Source: Actinomycetota bacterium (GTDB lineage Bacteria > Actinomycetota > AC-67). From it: 64,000 nt of DNA. Shown piece after piece: positions 32,645-42,386 of this stretch; position 1 is the stretch's first letter, and each line of letters begins with the position of its first letter. The stretch covers positions 5,309 through 69,308 of the forward strand of contig JBBDRM010000117.1 in assembly GCA_040905475.1 (NCBI GenBank). The letters run 5' to 3'. Under the pieces are notes generated by a model. That model was not told where the DNA came from. It did not search any database and saw only the letters and a program-made list of their open reading frames with translations. Made by a program: the position numbers and the translations under genes.

Positions 32645-34060
32645 TCAGGCTCCGGCTTGGGTGAACGCAACAGGCTGCCGGAGACGGTGGCGTTCCTCAC
32701 GCTTCGCGAGCCACTTCTTCGAGGGGATCGACAACAGCACGAAGAAGAAGGGGAGGAGCTGCACGCGCTCGCGTGCGAGGATGCCGAGGTTGCTGACGGC
32801 GGAGAACGCGACGATGAGCGCCCCGACCATCGCGATGGCGAATGTCACGTAGGGGCGCCGGCGCGCGAGTCGCGCAGCAGCGAACAGCCATCGGAACCGG
32901 AGGAGGGTCAAGATGACGAGGAAGGTTCCCTCTGCAGCGGCGATGAGCGCCGTGGGGGACCGCGCATCGACGAGGGTCGGGCGGAACAACACGGTGAAGA
33001 TCGCAAGCGGAGCCCGTCCCGGCGAAGTGATCACGGGTGCGTCGAAGTTCGATTTCCCTCCGCCCGTCTGATCCGCCACTTCCTCAAGCGTGCTGGCGAG
33101 TCCTCCTTCGGTGTTGATCCCGGCTTCCTGAACGAACTCGCTCGCACGCCCGACGAAGAAGATGGCCGCTACGGCAACGAGCGCCAGCGATGCGATCTTG
33201 ATGATCGGCCCGAGCTGACGGAGCTCTGGACGAGTGCGGCGCAGCACGATCCCGAGGCCGATCGCCACCCCCGCGAGCCCGGCGATGTGCGCACGCGGAA
33301 GCGCCGCCCACCACAGGCCGATCGCCGCGATGCCGATCCCCTTGAGCATCTTCCCGGTGAGCATGTTCGCGGCGCCGAAGGCGATGATGCCCAGACAGAA
33401 CATCATCCATGATTCCTTGCCGATGCTCGACGGCCACACCAAAAGGGAGGGCAGGAAGAAGACGAAACGCGCGTAGGTCCGGTTCCGGCCCTCCGGGACC
33501 GCGATGGTGAAGGCTCGGTAGAAGAGGAACAGTCCGATGAAGGCCAGCCACGAGAAGAAGACGAAACCGCCGATCATCGTTCTGCCGATGACCGTGTACA
33601 CGATCCCAGTAAGAACGTCGATGAAGTGGGTACCGGTGGCTTGCTCGATCCCGGAGAAGTCCCCGTTCTTGAAGTCCGCAGCCAGATCTGCTCCAGCGAT
33701 GTCATACGCCCTCGCGTCTACGCCGCCCCCATACACGTTGGTCCCGAGGAAGTAGCGGACGAGCGCGCCGACGAGCTTCAAGACGAGCGCCAGGACCAGA
33801 ATGTAGAAGAGCGTACGATCGCCTTCGCGTTTGGCCTGACGAGCGAGCATCGGGAGCGTGAAGGCGAAGAGAGCAGGAGCCACGACGACGGCGCCGAGCG
33901 CGTGCCAAACCGGACCGTCGCCGAAGAGCGACGAGAGGAGGAAGAAGAATCCCGCGAGCCCCACAGCACCGAGCGACGCCTGGAGAACCCCCCCGGTGGG
34001 AGGGGTCTCGCGTTCCTGCAGGATCGTGTCGGAGGTGCGAACCTCTTCCGTCGTACGCAC
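32645..34060 (-). CDS. Multi-pass membrane protein, candidate Wzy-type polysaccharide polymerase
   Basis: The 471 aa protein has about ten to twelve hydrophobic stretches (LGAVGLAGFFFLLSSLFG, LFYILVLALVLKLVGALVRY, GGFVFFSWLAFIGLFLFYRA, MVGALIVAFSAVSNLGILA). A large loop around residues 310-345 (AGINTEGGLASTLEEVADQT) follows the middle helices. The layout, with RYFLGTNVYGGGVDARAY and a SSIGKESWMMFCLG segment, is that of Wzy/EpsK-like polymerases or dolichol-mannose-type transferases. I have no sequence motif that proves polymerisation. Confidence 0.6.
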   Translation of the reverse strand: MRTTEEVRTSDTILQERETPPTGGVLQASLGAVGLAGFFFLLSSLFGDGPVWHALGAVVVAPALFAFTLPMLARQAKREGDRTLFYILVLALVLKLVGALVRYFLGTNVYGGGVDARAYDIAGADLAADFKNGDFSGIEQATGTHFIDVLTGIVYTVIGRTMIGGFVFFSWLAFIGLFLFYRAFTIAVPEGRNRTYARFVFFLPSLLVWPSSIGKESWMMFCLGIIAFGAANMLTGKMLKGIGIAAIGLWWAALPRAHIAGLAGVAIGLGIVLRRTRPELRQLGPIIKIASLALVAVAAIFFVGRASEFVQEAGINTEGGLASTLEEVADQTGGGKSNFDAPVITSPGRAPLAIFTVLFRPTLVDARSPTALIAAAEGTFLVILTLLRFRWLFAAARLARRRPYVTFAIAMVGALIVAFSAVSNLGILARERVQLLPFFFVLLSIPSKKWLAKREERHRLRQPVAFTQAGA

Positions 34061-34061
34061 C

Positions 34062-35078
34062 CTAGAACACCTCCAGATCGCCGATCGACAGCGCCCAGGA
34101 CCCCAGGTCGTGCGGATCGGGGACGAGCGCGTCTTGCAAAGGGTTAACGACGAACGTCATCCCGCGGGGCGCCTTCATGTAACCGGAGCCTCGCACGGCT
34201 GCGTCGGCGGCGGTGCCCGGGGCGAAATGGCAGGCCAGGTGATCCACCGCAGCCGAGCGACGGACCCGCCGGAGCAGCCGGCGGGCCGTGGATCGGTCAC
34301 CCGGCCGGACGATCAGCTCGGAAAGCGTCGTCTCCCACAATCCACCCCGGGGACGAACCCGGAAGATCGCGAGCCCTCGAAGGGTTCCGCCCTCGGTCTC
34401 GGCGACCGCACGATAGTCGAGGAGCGGGGCGTCGCCGTAGCGCCAACCGAGGTAGGTCGCGTCGCGCGGCGTCCGCAGGCGCGCGTCCGGCGGTGCCGCG
34501 TCGGCGAGCAACTCGGGGAGCCCCCGAACCTGGCCGAGCACCTCCGAAGACGCGCCCGCGTGTACGACCGGCGGCGTTCCCGGCTCCTTGTCGACTCCAC
34601 GGAAGCGGGTGGCGAACCGGATCGGCCGCCGGACCCGGATCCGGATCGGCGCCTGTCCCACGATGCTCCATCCCATCTTGAGATAGCCGGCGAGGCTGGC
34701 GGGATTGGGAGTGTTGAACACGAAGTCGACACCTTCGGCGCGCAGGTCGTCGAGGGCCCGCAGGGTGAGCTTCGAGAAGATGCCCTTGCCTTGGAAATCC
34801 GGATGCGTTGCCGTGTCCACGGCACGCACCGCGCTGAACGTGCGATCGCCTGCGGTCCAGCGCCAGCGCATGAACGCTCGCAAGCCCGCGATGCGGCCGT
34901 CGGACTCGGCGAGGAGCATGTAGGAGCTGCCGAACGGATTGGCGAAGTGCTTCCACCGGAAGAACTCGGGAGGACGCTCGCCGGCCGGACCGCCGCCGAG
35001 CGACGCGCCCAGCAGCTCAAGCACGCGCGGCTCGTCCTCGGGTCGATAGGAGCGAAGGTCGAGATCGAGCGCCATCAT
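34062..35078 (-). CDS. GNAT-family acetyltransferase of double-domain type
   Basis: The 338 aa protein has an N-terminal GNAT region (LRSYRPEDEPRVLELLGASL, AVDTATHPDFQGKGIFSKLT, FVFNTPNPASLAGYLKMGWS) and a second half (ATYLGWRYGDAPLLDYRAVA, LRGLAIFRVRPRG) that looks like a further GNAT-like or acceptor domain. This architecture is common in polysaccharide loci, where it acylates amino sugars. Two consecutive ATG codons precede the conserved part, so the start is 35078 or 35075; both overlap the upstream stop. Confidence 0.75.
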   Translation of the reverse strand: MMALDLDLRSYRPEDEPRVLELLGASLGGGPAGERPPEFFRWKHFANPFGSSYMLLAESDGRIAGLRAFMRWRWTAGDRTFSAVRAVDTATHPDFQGKGIFSKLTLRALDDLRAEGVDFVFNTPNPASLAGYLKMGWSIVGQAPIRIRVRRPIRFATRFRGVDKEPGTPPVVHAGASSEVLGQVRGLPELLADAAPPDARLRTPRDATYLGWRYGDAPLLDYRAVAETEGGTLRGLAIFRVRPRGGLWETTLSELIVRPGDRSTARRLLRRVRRSAAVDHLACHFAPGTAADAAVRGSGYMKAPRGMTFVVNPLQDALVPDPHDLGSWALSIGDLEVF

Positions 35079-36319
35079 CTCGTGGATTCCTCTCGAGTGC
35101 CTTGGGTGCGGCCTGCCATCACGACGGAGCGCGCGCCCGCCCGGTCGGCGACCAGCGCACGGTAGAGGCCGGCCATCCGGTCGATGCTCCGGTCGAGCGT
35201 GAAGCGTTCCTCGAAGATCCGCCGGCTCCGAGCTCCGAACCGCCCGGCCTTGCCGCGATCGGACAGCAGATCGTCGATCGCTGCGGCGAGCGGCTCCGAC
35301 GTGCCCGGCGGGACGAGCGTAGCGTTGCCGTCGTTCCCCCGCTCGAGCACCTCACGGATGGCCGGCAGGTCGGACGCGACGATCGGCAGCCCGAGCGCCA
35401 TCGCCTCGATCAGCGATCCACCGAGCCCCTCGAACAAGGACGGGAACGCGAAAAGGTCGGCTGCGGCCAGCACGTCGGGCGCATCGTCGCGGTGACCGAG
35501 CACCTTGACGCGCTCGGCGAGGAGCGGCCGGCGAAGAAGCCCGTCCAGTTCCGGTGAGGCGGCGCCGCGTCGCCCGAGCATGAGCAGGACGAGCCGCGGC
35601 CGCTGCTGTGCAAGCCGTTCGACCGCCTCGAGCAGGAAGCGCTGACCCTTCTGGTATTCCTGGCGCCCGAGCGTGACGACGACCTCGGCGTCGTCGGCGA
35701 GGTCGAGCGCCCGGCGCGATGCCCTGCGGCGGTCGTCGGAGCCTCGACCGAGCCGCGCGTCGTCCCGGCCCCGCTCGATGACCGTGACGCGATCCGCTCG
35801 GAGGCGAAGCGCCTCGACGTTGTGGTCCTTGACCGCGCCGGTGATCGCGTGGAAGTGCGCGGTCAGCCGTCTCGCCGTCAGGCCATCGATCCGCTGAACG
35901 ATGCGAAACACCCACGGCCGGATCCGCGGATCGGCGAAACGGACCGGGTCGTATGACGTGTTGACGAGGCTGGTCAGAACCGTGACGGGCGTACCGATCG
36001 CCGCGAGCCTTCCGACGAGGTCGCTCTGAAGCAGCGTCGTGTGGACCAGGTCCGGTCGTTCGGTGCGGATGATCCGGCGCACCGCTCGAACTCTTCCGGG
36101 GAAGCGTCCGGCCGCGAGGTACCGCAGATCGAAACGGCCCCGAACCTGATCCTCGACGCCTTCAGCGCTGCGCCTCAAACAGACGACGATCGGATCGACG
36201 CCGCGTCGCCGCAAGCCGGGAAGCATCTCGGCGAGCGAGCGCTCGGCACCGCCCCCCTGCAAGCTGTCGATAAGGAGGAGCACCTTGATCCGTCTCGGAT
36301 CAGACGCGCCGGCGGTCAT
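35075..36319 (-). CDS. Family 4 glycosyltransferase
   Basis: The 414 aa protein is a GT-B retaining transferase: KVLLLIDSLQGGGAERSLAE at the start, DLVHTTLLQSDLVGRLAAIG, VVVTLGRQEYQKGQRFLLEA, and ADLFAFPSLFEGLGGSLIEA with the family EX7E motif. It adds a sugar from an NDP-sugar in the cytosol. It overlaps the next gene by four bases and the previous GT4 gene by four. The acceptor is unknown. Confidence 0.9.
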   Translation of the reverse strand: MTAGASDPRRIKVLLLIDSLQGGGAERSLAEMLPGLRRRGVDPIVVCLRRSAEGVEDQVRGRFDLRYLAAGRFPGRVRAVRRIIRTERPDLVHTTLLQSDLVGRLAAIGTPVTVLTSLVNTSYDPVRFADPRIRPWVFRIVQRIDGLTARRLTAHFHAITGAVKDHNVEALRLRADRVTVIERGRDDARLGRGSDDRRRASRRALDLADDAEVVVTLGRQEYQKGQRFLLEAVERLAQQRPRLVLLMLGRRGAASPELDGLLRRPLLAERVKVLGHRDDAPDVLAAADLFAFPSLFEGLGGSLIEAMALGLPIVASDLPAIREVLERGNDGNATLVPPGTSEPLAAAIDDLLSDRGKAGRFGARSRRIFEERFTLDRSIDRMAGLYRALVADRAGARSVVMAGRTQGTREESTR

Positions 36320-37443
36320 CGCCTCTCACTCCACGCGCCGAGCCCGGCCAGCAGCGACTCCCACGCATCGGCGACCGGCGCGATCTCGAACCGCTCGGTG
36401 CAGTGCTCGCGCGCGACGCGACCCATGGCACGGCCGGCGGCCATCGCTTCCCGGACGGCGCCGGCGAGCGCCGGCGAGTCTCCCGGCGGAACCAGATAGC
36501 CGGTGCGTCCGTGGGCGACGATCTGCGGGATACCGCCGACGTCCGACGCGACGACGGGCAGCTCCGAGAAGGCCGCTTCGATCAGCACGGCGGGGATCCC
36601 TTCGGTCTTGCTCGGGAGGACCAGAACGTCTGCGGCGGCGAGCTCCTCGCGAGGCCGCCCGCGGGTGCCGATGAACCGGATCCGGCCGGGTGCCGCTCGA
36701 GCCGCGAGTTCCTCGAGTGAAGCTCGGTCGGGCCCATCGCCGACCAGCAGAAGCGTTGCGCCGTCGATCGACGCGATCGCCGACACCGCAACACCCACGT
36801 TCTTTTCTCCACTGAGGCTCCCGACGTAGACCGCAACCGGAGCCGACGGGTCGAGTCCGAGATGCTCACGAGCCAGCCATCGCTCCTCGGGCTCGATGGG
36901 CGGGAAGAGACGCGACGGCACTCCGGTCGGGATGATCTCGATCGCGCGACCGCCGAGCGCGCGGAGCTGCGTCGCCGAGGAGTCCCAAAGCGCGACGGTG
37001 GCAGACGCGCGTGACAGGATCCAACGCATCTGGCGCCGCCGGCGGGGCGTGTCCAGCCAGAACGATGGGTCCCCGATGTTGCGGTACACGAATGACGTCC
37101 GGGTTCCCAGCGTCGCGATCGCGCAGGCGACGACCGCACTCGAGCCGTGGGCGACCACTACGTTCGCGCGGCTCGCTTCCTTTCGAAGCGCGCGAAGCGT
37201 CCGCGTTCCGAGCGGCCGGTCGCCCAGCACGTCGACGGGAAGGCCGCCCGGCGCGGAGTCGCCCGTCAGCGCGACCGTCCGTCCCGACCTCCCTCGTTCC
37301 GCAAGTGCTTCTGCCAGGTCGACGGCGAAGGTCTCGGCTCCGCGTCGCGCCGTTCCGGTGATGACATGCAACACGCCGGTGCTGGTGAAAGTGGATCTCG
37401 AGGACCTGCTTCCGCGCGAGCGTTCGGCCGATGCCATCGCCAC
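36316..37443 (-). CDS. Family 4 glycosyltransferase
   Basis: The 375 aa protein has the GT4 signature VLHVITGTARRGAETFAVDL, AVYVGSLSGEKNVGVAVSAI, LLVGDGPDRASLEELAARAA and ADVLVLPSKTEGIPAVLIEA. The first 22 residues are Ser/Arg-rich and precede the fold. It is expected to start at the GTG 37443, with an ATG two codons later. It lies eight bases after the adenylation gene and overlaps the next GT4 gene by four bases. Confidence 0.88.
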   Translation of the reverse strand: MAMASAERSRGSRSSRSTFTSTGVLHVITGTARRGAETFAVDLAEALAERGRSGRTVALTGDSAPGGLPVDVLGDRPLGTRTLRALRKEASRANVVVAHGSSAVVACAIATLGTRTSFVYRNIGDPSFWLDTPRRRRQMRWILSRASATVALWDSSATQLRALGGRAIEIIPTGVPSRLFPPIEPEERWLAREHLGLDPSAPVAVYVGSLSGEKNVGVAVSAIASIDGATLLLVGDGPDRASLEELAARAAPGRIRFIGTRGRPREELAAADVLVLPSKTEGIPAVLIEAAFSELPVVASDVGGIPQIVAHGRTGYLVPPGDSPALAGAVREAMAAGRAMGRVAREHCTERFEIAPVADAWESLLAGLGAWSERR

Positions 37444-37450
37444 GACCGCG

Positions 37451-39025
37451 CTACCCCGATAGCGCGCTCAGAGCCCGCCGCTCGATCTTGCCGGTCGAGG
37501 TCTTCGGGAGCGCGTCACGAAACTCGACCATGTCCGGCACCATATAGGGAGGGATCCGCTCGCCGAGGAAATGGATCAGGTCGGACCGGCTCAAACCGTT
37601 GCGAACGACGACGAACGCCTTGAGGCGGTTCGTCACGAGCTCGTCGGGGACGGCGACGACGGCGCACTCGACGACGTCGGGGTGCGCGTAGATCGCCGTC
37701 TCCACGTCGCCGAGCTCGATCCGGTACCCGCGGCTCTTGATCTGGTTGTCGCGCCGGCCGAGGAACCGGTAGTTGCCGTCGGCGTCCTCTTGGACGAGGT
37801 CTCCCGTCTTGTAGATCCGGTCCGTGAGCGGGCCGCCGAACGGGTTGGCGATCAGACCCTTCGCCGTCCGTTCCGCGTCTCCCCAGTAGCCTTGCATGAC
37901 GGTCGAGCCGCGAACCCAGAGCTCGCCGACCTCGCCGGGCCGGACGAGCGTGCCGTCCTCACCGACGACGTAGCACTCGACGTTGGGGATCCCCTTACCG
38001 ATAGGGATCGGCTCGTCACGTTCGGGTTCGAGTTGGGGAACCTCGTACCACGTGCACACGTTTGTCTCCGTCGGACCGTACAGGTTCGCGAAGCGCACGC
38101 GAGGAAGCAGGCCCATCAGCTGGCGCAGGTACTTCGTCGGGAACACCTCGCCGGCGAAGAGAAGGGTGCGCAGCGTCGGCAGATCGCCGGGCTTGAGGCC
38201 GCCGCGCATCGTGAGCATGCTGAGGATCGAGGGCACCGAGTACCAGACGCTGATGCGTTTGGATTCGATGAAGCGCACGACCTCACGCGGGAAGACCGAG
38301 GTTTCCGGCGGGACGAGCACGACGGTCGCCCCGACCGCGGCCGCGGCGTACAGGTCGAAGACGGAGAGATCGAAATGCAGGGGCGCGTGGCCGGAAAGCC
38401 GGTCCTCGGTCGTGACGCCGAACTCGTCGACCGTCCAATCCACGAAGGTGAGCGCGTTCAGGTGGGAAAGCATCACACCCTTAGGATCCCCCGTTGATCC
38501 GGAGGTGTAGAGGATGTACGCCAGGTCGTGATGTACCTGAGCGACGTCGGGCACAACGGTCGGGAACCCGTCGACGTCGGATCCCGCCCACGAGGCGACC
38601 GACGACGGCGCCCCCTCGGGCACGGTATCCGCGTTGAGCACCACCAGATGCTCGATCGGCGCGCCCTCCGCGACCAGCGCTTCCCACTGGCCGGCCTTCT
38701 CCACCCCGGACACCAGGTGGGTCATGCCGGCGTTCCGAGCGATGTAGGCGAGCCGCGAGATCGGGGCGCGTGGATCGAACGGAACGTACGCGGCTCCCGT
38801 CGACATGATCCCGTAGATCGCGATCACCGATTCCATCGACTTGTCGAGATAGAACCCGACGCGGTCCCCACGGCGAACGCCGCGTGCGATCAGCAGGTTC
38901 GCGAGCTGATTCGACCGAGCCGCGAGGTCGCGATACGTGATCGATCGATCGCGATCCTCGACCGCGATCCGGTCGGGATAGCGTTCGGCCGACGAGCGAA
39001 GGAGATGATGGAGAAGGTAGTCCAT
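37451..39025 (-). CDS. Free-standing amino-acid adenylation enzyme, probable L-prolyl-AMP ligase
   Basis: The 524 aa protein is a complete stand-alone NRPS-type adenylation domain: AMP loop ILYTSGSTGDPKG (171-183), LHFDLSVFD, NLYGPTETNVC, YKTGDLVQ, GRRDNQIKSRGYRIELGDVE and the catalytic K513 in KTSTGKIERRA. Lining it up by eye with PheA, the ten specificity residues are D219, L220, F223, Y262, L289, A291, L315, V323, C324, K513, that is DLFYLALVCK. That is close to the code I recall for the prolyl-AMP ligases of pyrrole pathways (PltF/RedM/AnaC type). It would load a carrier protein such as the one at 42383. The code placement is manual. Confidence 0.85.
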   Translation of the reverse strand: MDYLLHHLLRSSAERYPDRIAVEDRDRSITYRDLAARSNQLANLLIARGVRRGDRVGFYLDKSMESVIAIYGIMSTGAAYVPFDPRAPISRLAYIARNAGMTHLVSGVEKAGQWEALVAEGAPIEHLVVLNADTVPEGAPSSVASWAGSDVDGFPTVVPDVAQVHHDLAYILYTSGSTGDPKGVMLSHLNALTFVDWTVDEFGVTTEDRLSGHAPLHFDLSVFDLYAAAAVGATVVLVPPETSVFPREVVRFIESKRISVWYSVPSILSMLTMRGGLKPGDLPTLRTLLFAGEVFPTKYLRQLMGLLPRVRFANLYGPTETNVCTWYEVPQLEPERDEPIPIGKGIPNVECYVVGEDGTLVRPGEVGELWVRGSTVMQGYWGDAERTAKGLIANPFGGPLTDRIYKTGDLVQEDADGNYRFLGRRDNQIKSRGYRIELGDVETAIYAHPDVVECAVVAVPDELVTNRLKAFVVVRNGLSRSDLIHFLGERIPPYMVPDMVEFRDALPKTSTGKIERRALSALSG

Positions 39026-39071
39026 GCCAGGTCCTTAACAGCAGGCGAAGAGCAGCGCAAGGCTGCGCTCG

Positions 39072-41051
39072 CTAAGCGAACTTGCCGATCGGGGTGACGC
39101 GGGCGTTCCACTTCGCGTTGTACGTCCCCGGCAGCTGATCGAAGCGCCGCAGCGCGATCGTGCCGAGCTTCGCGTCCTGGACCCGGATGAGCGAGGCCGC
39201 GTTGATCTGATCGGAGAGCCAGAACTCGTTCGCCGCGAAGGAGCACCCCACGACGTCGACGGTGTCTTCGCTCTTGGTCTTGTCGTCGACGAAACCGAAT
39301 GCGGCTTTGCTATAGCCCTTGAACGTGCATCCGGTGACCTTGGTAGGCCGGTTCGGCGCCGCGGTGTGGCGCTCGAAGAGGATCGCGTACTGGTTCTTGC
39401 CGACGCCGTCGAAGACCACGTTCACGAAGCTGAGCGGAACGACGTCGCCCGAAACCGCGTGAACGAACGCCCCGGCGATGCCGTTCCCATACAGCGTGGA
39501 GTTCTTGTACTGGTACACGTTCTTGTACGCGCCGTGCTCGATGCCCGCCTTGCCGTTGTGGTAGGCGACGAAGCGATCGATGACCGACTTGCCGAGGTTG
39601 TTCTGCCAGGTAAAGATCCCGTTGACCTTGTTGTTGTGCGCGACGCAATCTTTGAACTCCCAGACCGTTCCGTCTTCGCGCGGCCCCGGATCCTCCGGCC
39701 ATTGGAATCCCGAGGCAGTCTTGGCTCCGAGGACGCCGACCGCCACGCATCCGCGCGTCACGTTCCCTTCGCCGTGACCCAGCCAGAACGCCGAGAGGCG
39801 GAACGCCGGACCGTCGGTGTGTACGTACGAAGCGACGCATCGATCGAATACGGCATCGCGGGTCGCGTTCCCCGCGCCGGGATCCCACCAGTACGCCGAC
39901 GACATCGTGTCGTGCGCGACACAGTCTCGGAACGTGACACCGTGGCTCGCGTGCGGAACGAAGGCGTGGTGTCCCGCTTCCCGGACGACGCAGCCCTCGA
40001 CGATCGATCCCCGCGAGGCGTTGCCGGCCATGTGGAAATGGATGCCGTAGCGGCCAAGGACCCCATTCGTCCCTTGGCGCGGCCCGACGTGCCGGACGCT
40101 GACGAATCGGATCGACTGCTTCTTGCCCGAGTTCATGAACACGTGGATGCGCGCGCCGGGCTTCCCCTCGATACGGACGTTCCGCGTGAGGTTCAGGACC
40201 TCCGCGGTGAACGCCTTGCCGGACCCGACGTCGACCTTCGGGTGCGCGTACGCGGTCGAGCGGGACAGCGTGATGGTCTTGCCGCTGACCGAGCTGATCG
40301 TCGCGGTGTCGTACTCCGCGTACTGCTTGCTACTCACCGCGGGCGATCTCGTCGGGGTGATCACCACTTCATCGCCGGCGCGCCAGCCCGTGGGGACGTC
40401 GGCGAGGATGATCTTCCTGGCCCCTTTTGCGATGCTGCCCGAGGCGCGTACCCAGCCTCGCCTCGCGCTGCCGACCGCGTCGAGGACACCGTTGGACACG
40501 ACCCAGACACCGACATCGGTGTCCAGCGGGAGCGCTCCGCCGCCCCTGAACGACGATTCCTTCGCACCGGTTATCGCGATCCGGTGGACGACCGACGACC
40601 CGGCCGGGCGCATCGTGAGACGTCCGCGCACGATCACGTTTCCTTTGCTCGTCAGCGTGCGGGTCTTCGCCGGATCGAAAACCAGCGAGCCGGCGGGGCC
40701 GATCACGACGCCGGCCACGGTTGGATTCACGTCCAACAGCACCGGCACGTCGATCTTCGCGACGTCTCCCGCCCCGGGGATCTTGCCCTTCCAGGTCGCG
40801 GGGTCGCTCCATCGAACGAGCGTCGTGCCCTGAACGACCGCATCGGTCGTGTCTACGGGTTCCGGCGAGGGAGAGTGCCCGTCGTGGCCCGCGGTCGGGC
40901 TGTGGGCCGGCCCCGGCGCCGCAGACTCGTCGGAGACGACCGGATCAAGCAAACGTGCGAATACGACACCGACCGCGCTCGCACCGCCGAGCAGAAGGAG
41001 TCGCCGGCGGCTCAGGCCGCCGTCATCGCTTGTGCCCCCTGGTTCGTTCAT
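39072..41051 (-). CDS. Tat-exported G8-domain/right-handed beta-helix protein
   Basis: The 659 aa protein begins with a Tat signal (SRRRLLLLGGASAVG at 14-28). A linker rich in Pro and His precedes a G8 domain (RWSDPATWKGKIPGAGDVAK at 80-99, with VLLDVNPTVAGVVIGPAGSL). Parallel beta-helix repeats run from about 320 to 600 (IRFVSVRHVGPRQGTNGVLG, GIHFHMAGNASRGSIVEGCV, HGVTFRDCVAHDTMSSAYWW). This is the architecture of CEMIP/TMEM2-like and bacterial G8 carbohydrate-active proteins. It probably acts on or binds a glycan outside the cell. GGAG seven bases before the ATG at 41051 supports that start over 41078. Confidence 0.78.
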   Translation of the reverse strand: MNEPGGTSDDGGLSRRRLLLLGGASAVGVVFARLLDPVVSDESAAPGPAHSPTAGHDGHSPSPEPVDTTDAVVQGTTLVRWSDPATWKGKIPGAGDVAKIDVPVLLDVNPTVAGVVIGPAGSLVFDPAKTRTLTSKGNVIVRGRLTMRPAGSSVVHRIAITGAKESSFRGGGALPLDTDVGVWVVSNGVLDAVGSARRGWVRASGSIAKGARKIILADVPTGWRAGDEVVITPTRSPAVSSKQYAEYDTATISSVSGKTITLSRSTAYAHPKVDVGSGKAFTAEVLNLTRNVRIEGKPGARIHVFMNSGKKQSIRFVSVRHVGPRQGTNGVLGRYGIHFHMAGNASRGSIVEGCVVREAGHHAFVPHASHGVTFRDCVAHDTMSSAYWWDPGAGNATRDAVFDRCVASYVHTDGPAFRLSAFWLGHGEGNVTRGCVAVGVLGAKTASGFQWPEDPGPREDGTVWEFKDCVAHNNKVNGIFTWQNNLGKSVIDRFVAYHNGKAGIEHGAYKNVYQYKNSTLYGNGIAGAFVHAVSGDVVPLSFVNVVFDGVGKNQYAILFERHTAAPNRPTKVTGCTFKGYSKAAFGFVDDKTKSEDTVDVVGCSFAANEFWLSDQINAASLIRVQDAKLGTIALRRFDQLPGTYNAKWNARVTPIGKFA

Positions 41052-41177
41052 CCCCACACTCCGTGAATCGTCGCGCATCCCTTGCTACTTGAATTCGGGC
41101 GAACCCGTCGCTCGATCGTGGTCTGCCCTCGACCCCTTCAACGAGCATACGACCCAGACGACCCGGACCATCTGCGT

Positions 41178-42386
41178 TTATCGCCCGAGTCTCCCGCGTC
41201 CACGCTCGACCACGTCACGATAGAGCGCCTCGATCGTCCGAACGGCCCCTTCGTTGTCAAAGCGGATCGCATCCTCGGTCGCCGCCTGCCCCATTCGCTT
41301 CCGTCGCTCCGGGTCGGCGGCCAGCTCCTCGAGCGCCCGTGCGAAGAGGTCGGGCCTCGACTTCGGAACGAGGGTGCCCTCGTCGCCGTTCCGGATGAGT
41401 GCGGGGATCCCACCGACCTCGGTGGCCACGACGGGGAGCCCGAGCGCCATGGCCTCCATGATGACGAGCGGGAGGCCTTCCCAATGCGAGGCCAGCGCGA
41501 AGATATCGCAGGCCGACATGAAGCGCGGTGCGTCCTCGACGGCGCCGAGCAGGACCAGACGCCCCCCGAGACCGGCGCTCTTCGCCAGAGCAAGCATCTC
41601 GTCGTCCAGCGTCCCGCGTCCCGCAACGGTGAACCGTACGTTCTCCATCCGGGAGGCAACTTGCTTGGCGGCCTCGATCAGATCGGGGTACGCCTTCTGT
41701 GCGGTCACGTTGGCGACCGTGCCGACGAGGATCTCCTCGGGGCCGACCCCCAGCTCCTCGCGCACCGTTTCGCGCCACCGGCGCTCTGCCCGCACGTGGG
41801 ACACCGGTATCCCGTGAACAAGCACCTCCACGTGCCTGCGCGAGCGACGAGGGATCGACTCGGCCACCGCATCCGAGACCGCAAGGTGCGCAGCGTCGAG
41901 CCGGAACGTCGCGGCGTTGGCCATGCGCGTCAACCGGTTGTGTCCCGACCAGGGCAAGTGCTCGGTCGAGACCGTCCGCGGCCGGACGCGGCGCGGGAGC
42001 GAACGAACAACCAAACGCGCCGCGGCAGCGACCAGCGGCGAGTGGACGTGCACCACGTCCACCGGATTCGCGATCAGATAGCGGCGCAGCTTCAAGGCCC
42101 AGCGGAAGTCGGCATGCTTCTCCGACGAGAAGAGATGGACGGGTACGCCTTCCGCTCGGAGGTCGTCCGCGAGCCAGTCTCGCGATCCGAGGAGGAACCC
42201 GACCTCGCATTCGAACGCATCACGGTCGCGGAGACGCGCGGCTTGGTAGAGCAGCATCTCGGCCCCGCCGCGCCCGAGCCCCTTGATGAGCCAGAGAACT
42301 CGGATGCGCGAGCCTCCGCTCTCCCGAGTGTCCGTCTCGGCAGGGAGGGGCTCACCGCCCCCGCCGGCAGGATGCGTACGGGTCAT
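41178..42386 (-). CDS. Family 4 glycosyltransferase
   Basis: The 402 aa protein has RIRVLWLIKGLGRGGAEMLL, VDVVHVHSPLVAAAARLVVR, ILVGTVANVTAQKAYPDLIE, RFMSACDIFALASHWEGLPL and VIMEAMALGLPVVATEVGG, a clear GT4/GT-B pattern. The first 25 residues are not part of the fold. Its start overlaps the stop of the carrier-protein gene by four bases (ATGA), so carrier and transferase are made together. The sugar and acceptor are unknown. Confidence 0.9.
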   Translation of the reverse strand: MTRTHPAGGGGEPLPAETDTRESGGSRIRVLWLIKGLGRGGAEMLLYQAARLRDRDAFECEVGFLLGSRDWLADDLRAEGVPVHLFSSEKHADFRWALKLRRYLIANPVDVVHVHSPLVAAAARLVVRSLPRRVRPRTVSTEHLPWSGHNRLTRMANAATFRLDAAHLAVSDAVAESIPRRSRRHVEVLVHGIPVSHVRAERRWRETVREELGVGPEEILVGTVANVTAQKAYPDLIEAAKQVASRMENVRFTVAGRGTLDDEMLALAKSAGLGGRLVLLGAVEDAPRFMSACDIFALASHWEGLPLVIMEAMALGLPVVATEVGGIPALIRNGDEGTLVPKSRPDLFARALEELAADPERRKRMGQAATEDAIRFDNEGAVRTIEALYRDVVERGRGRLGR

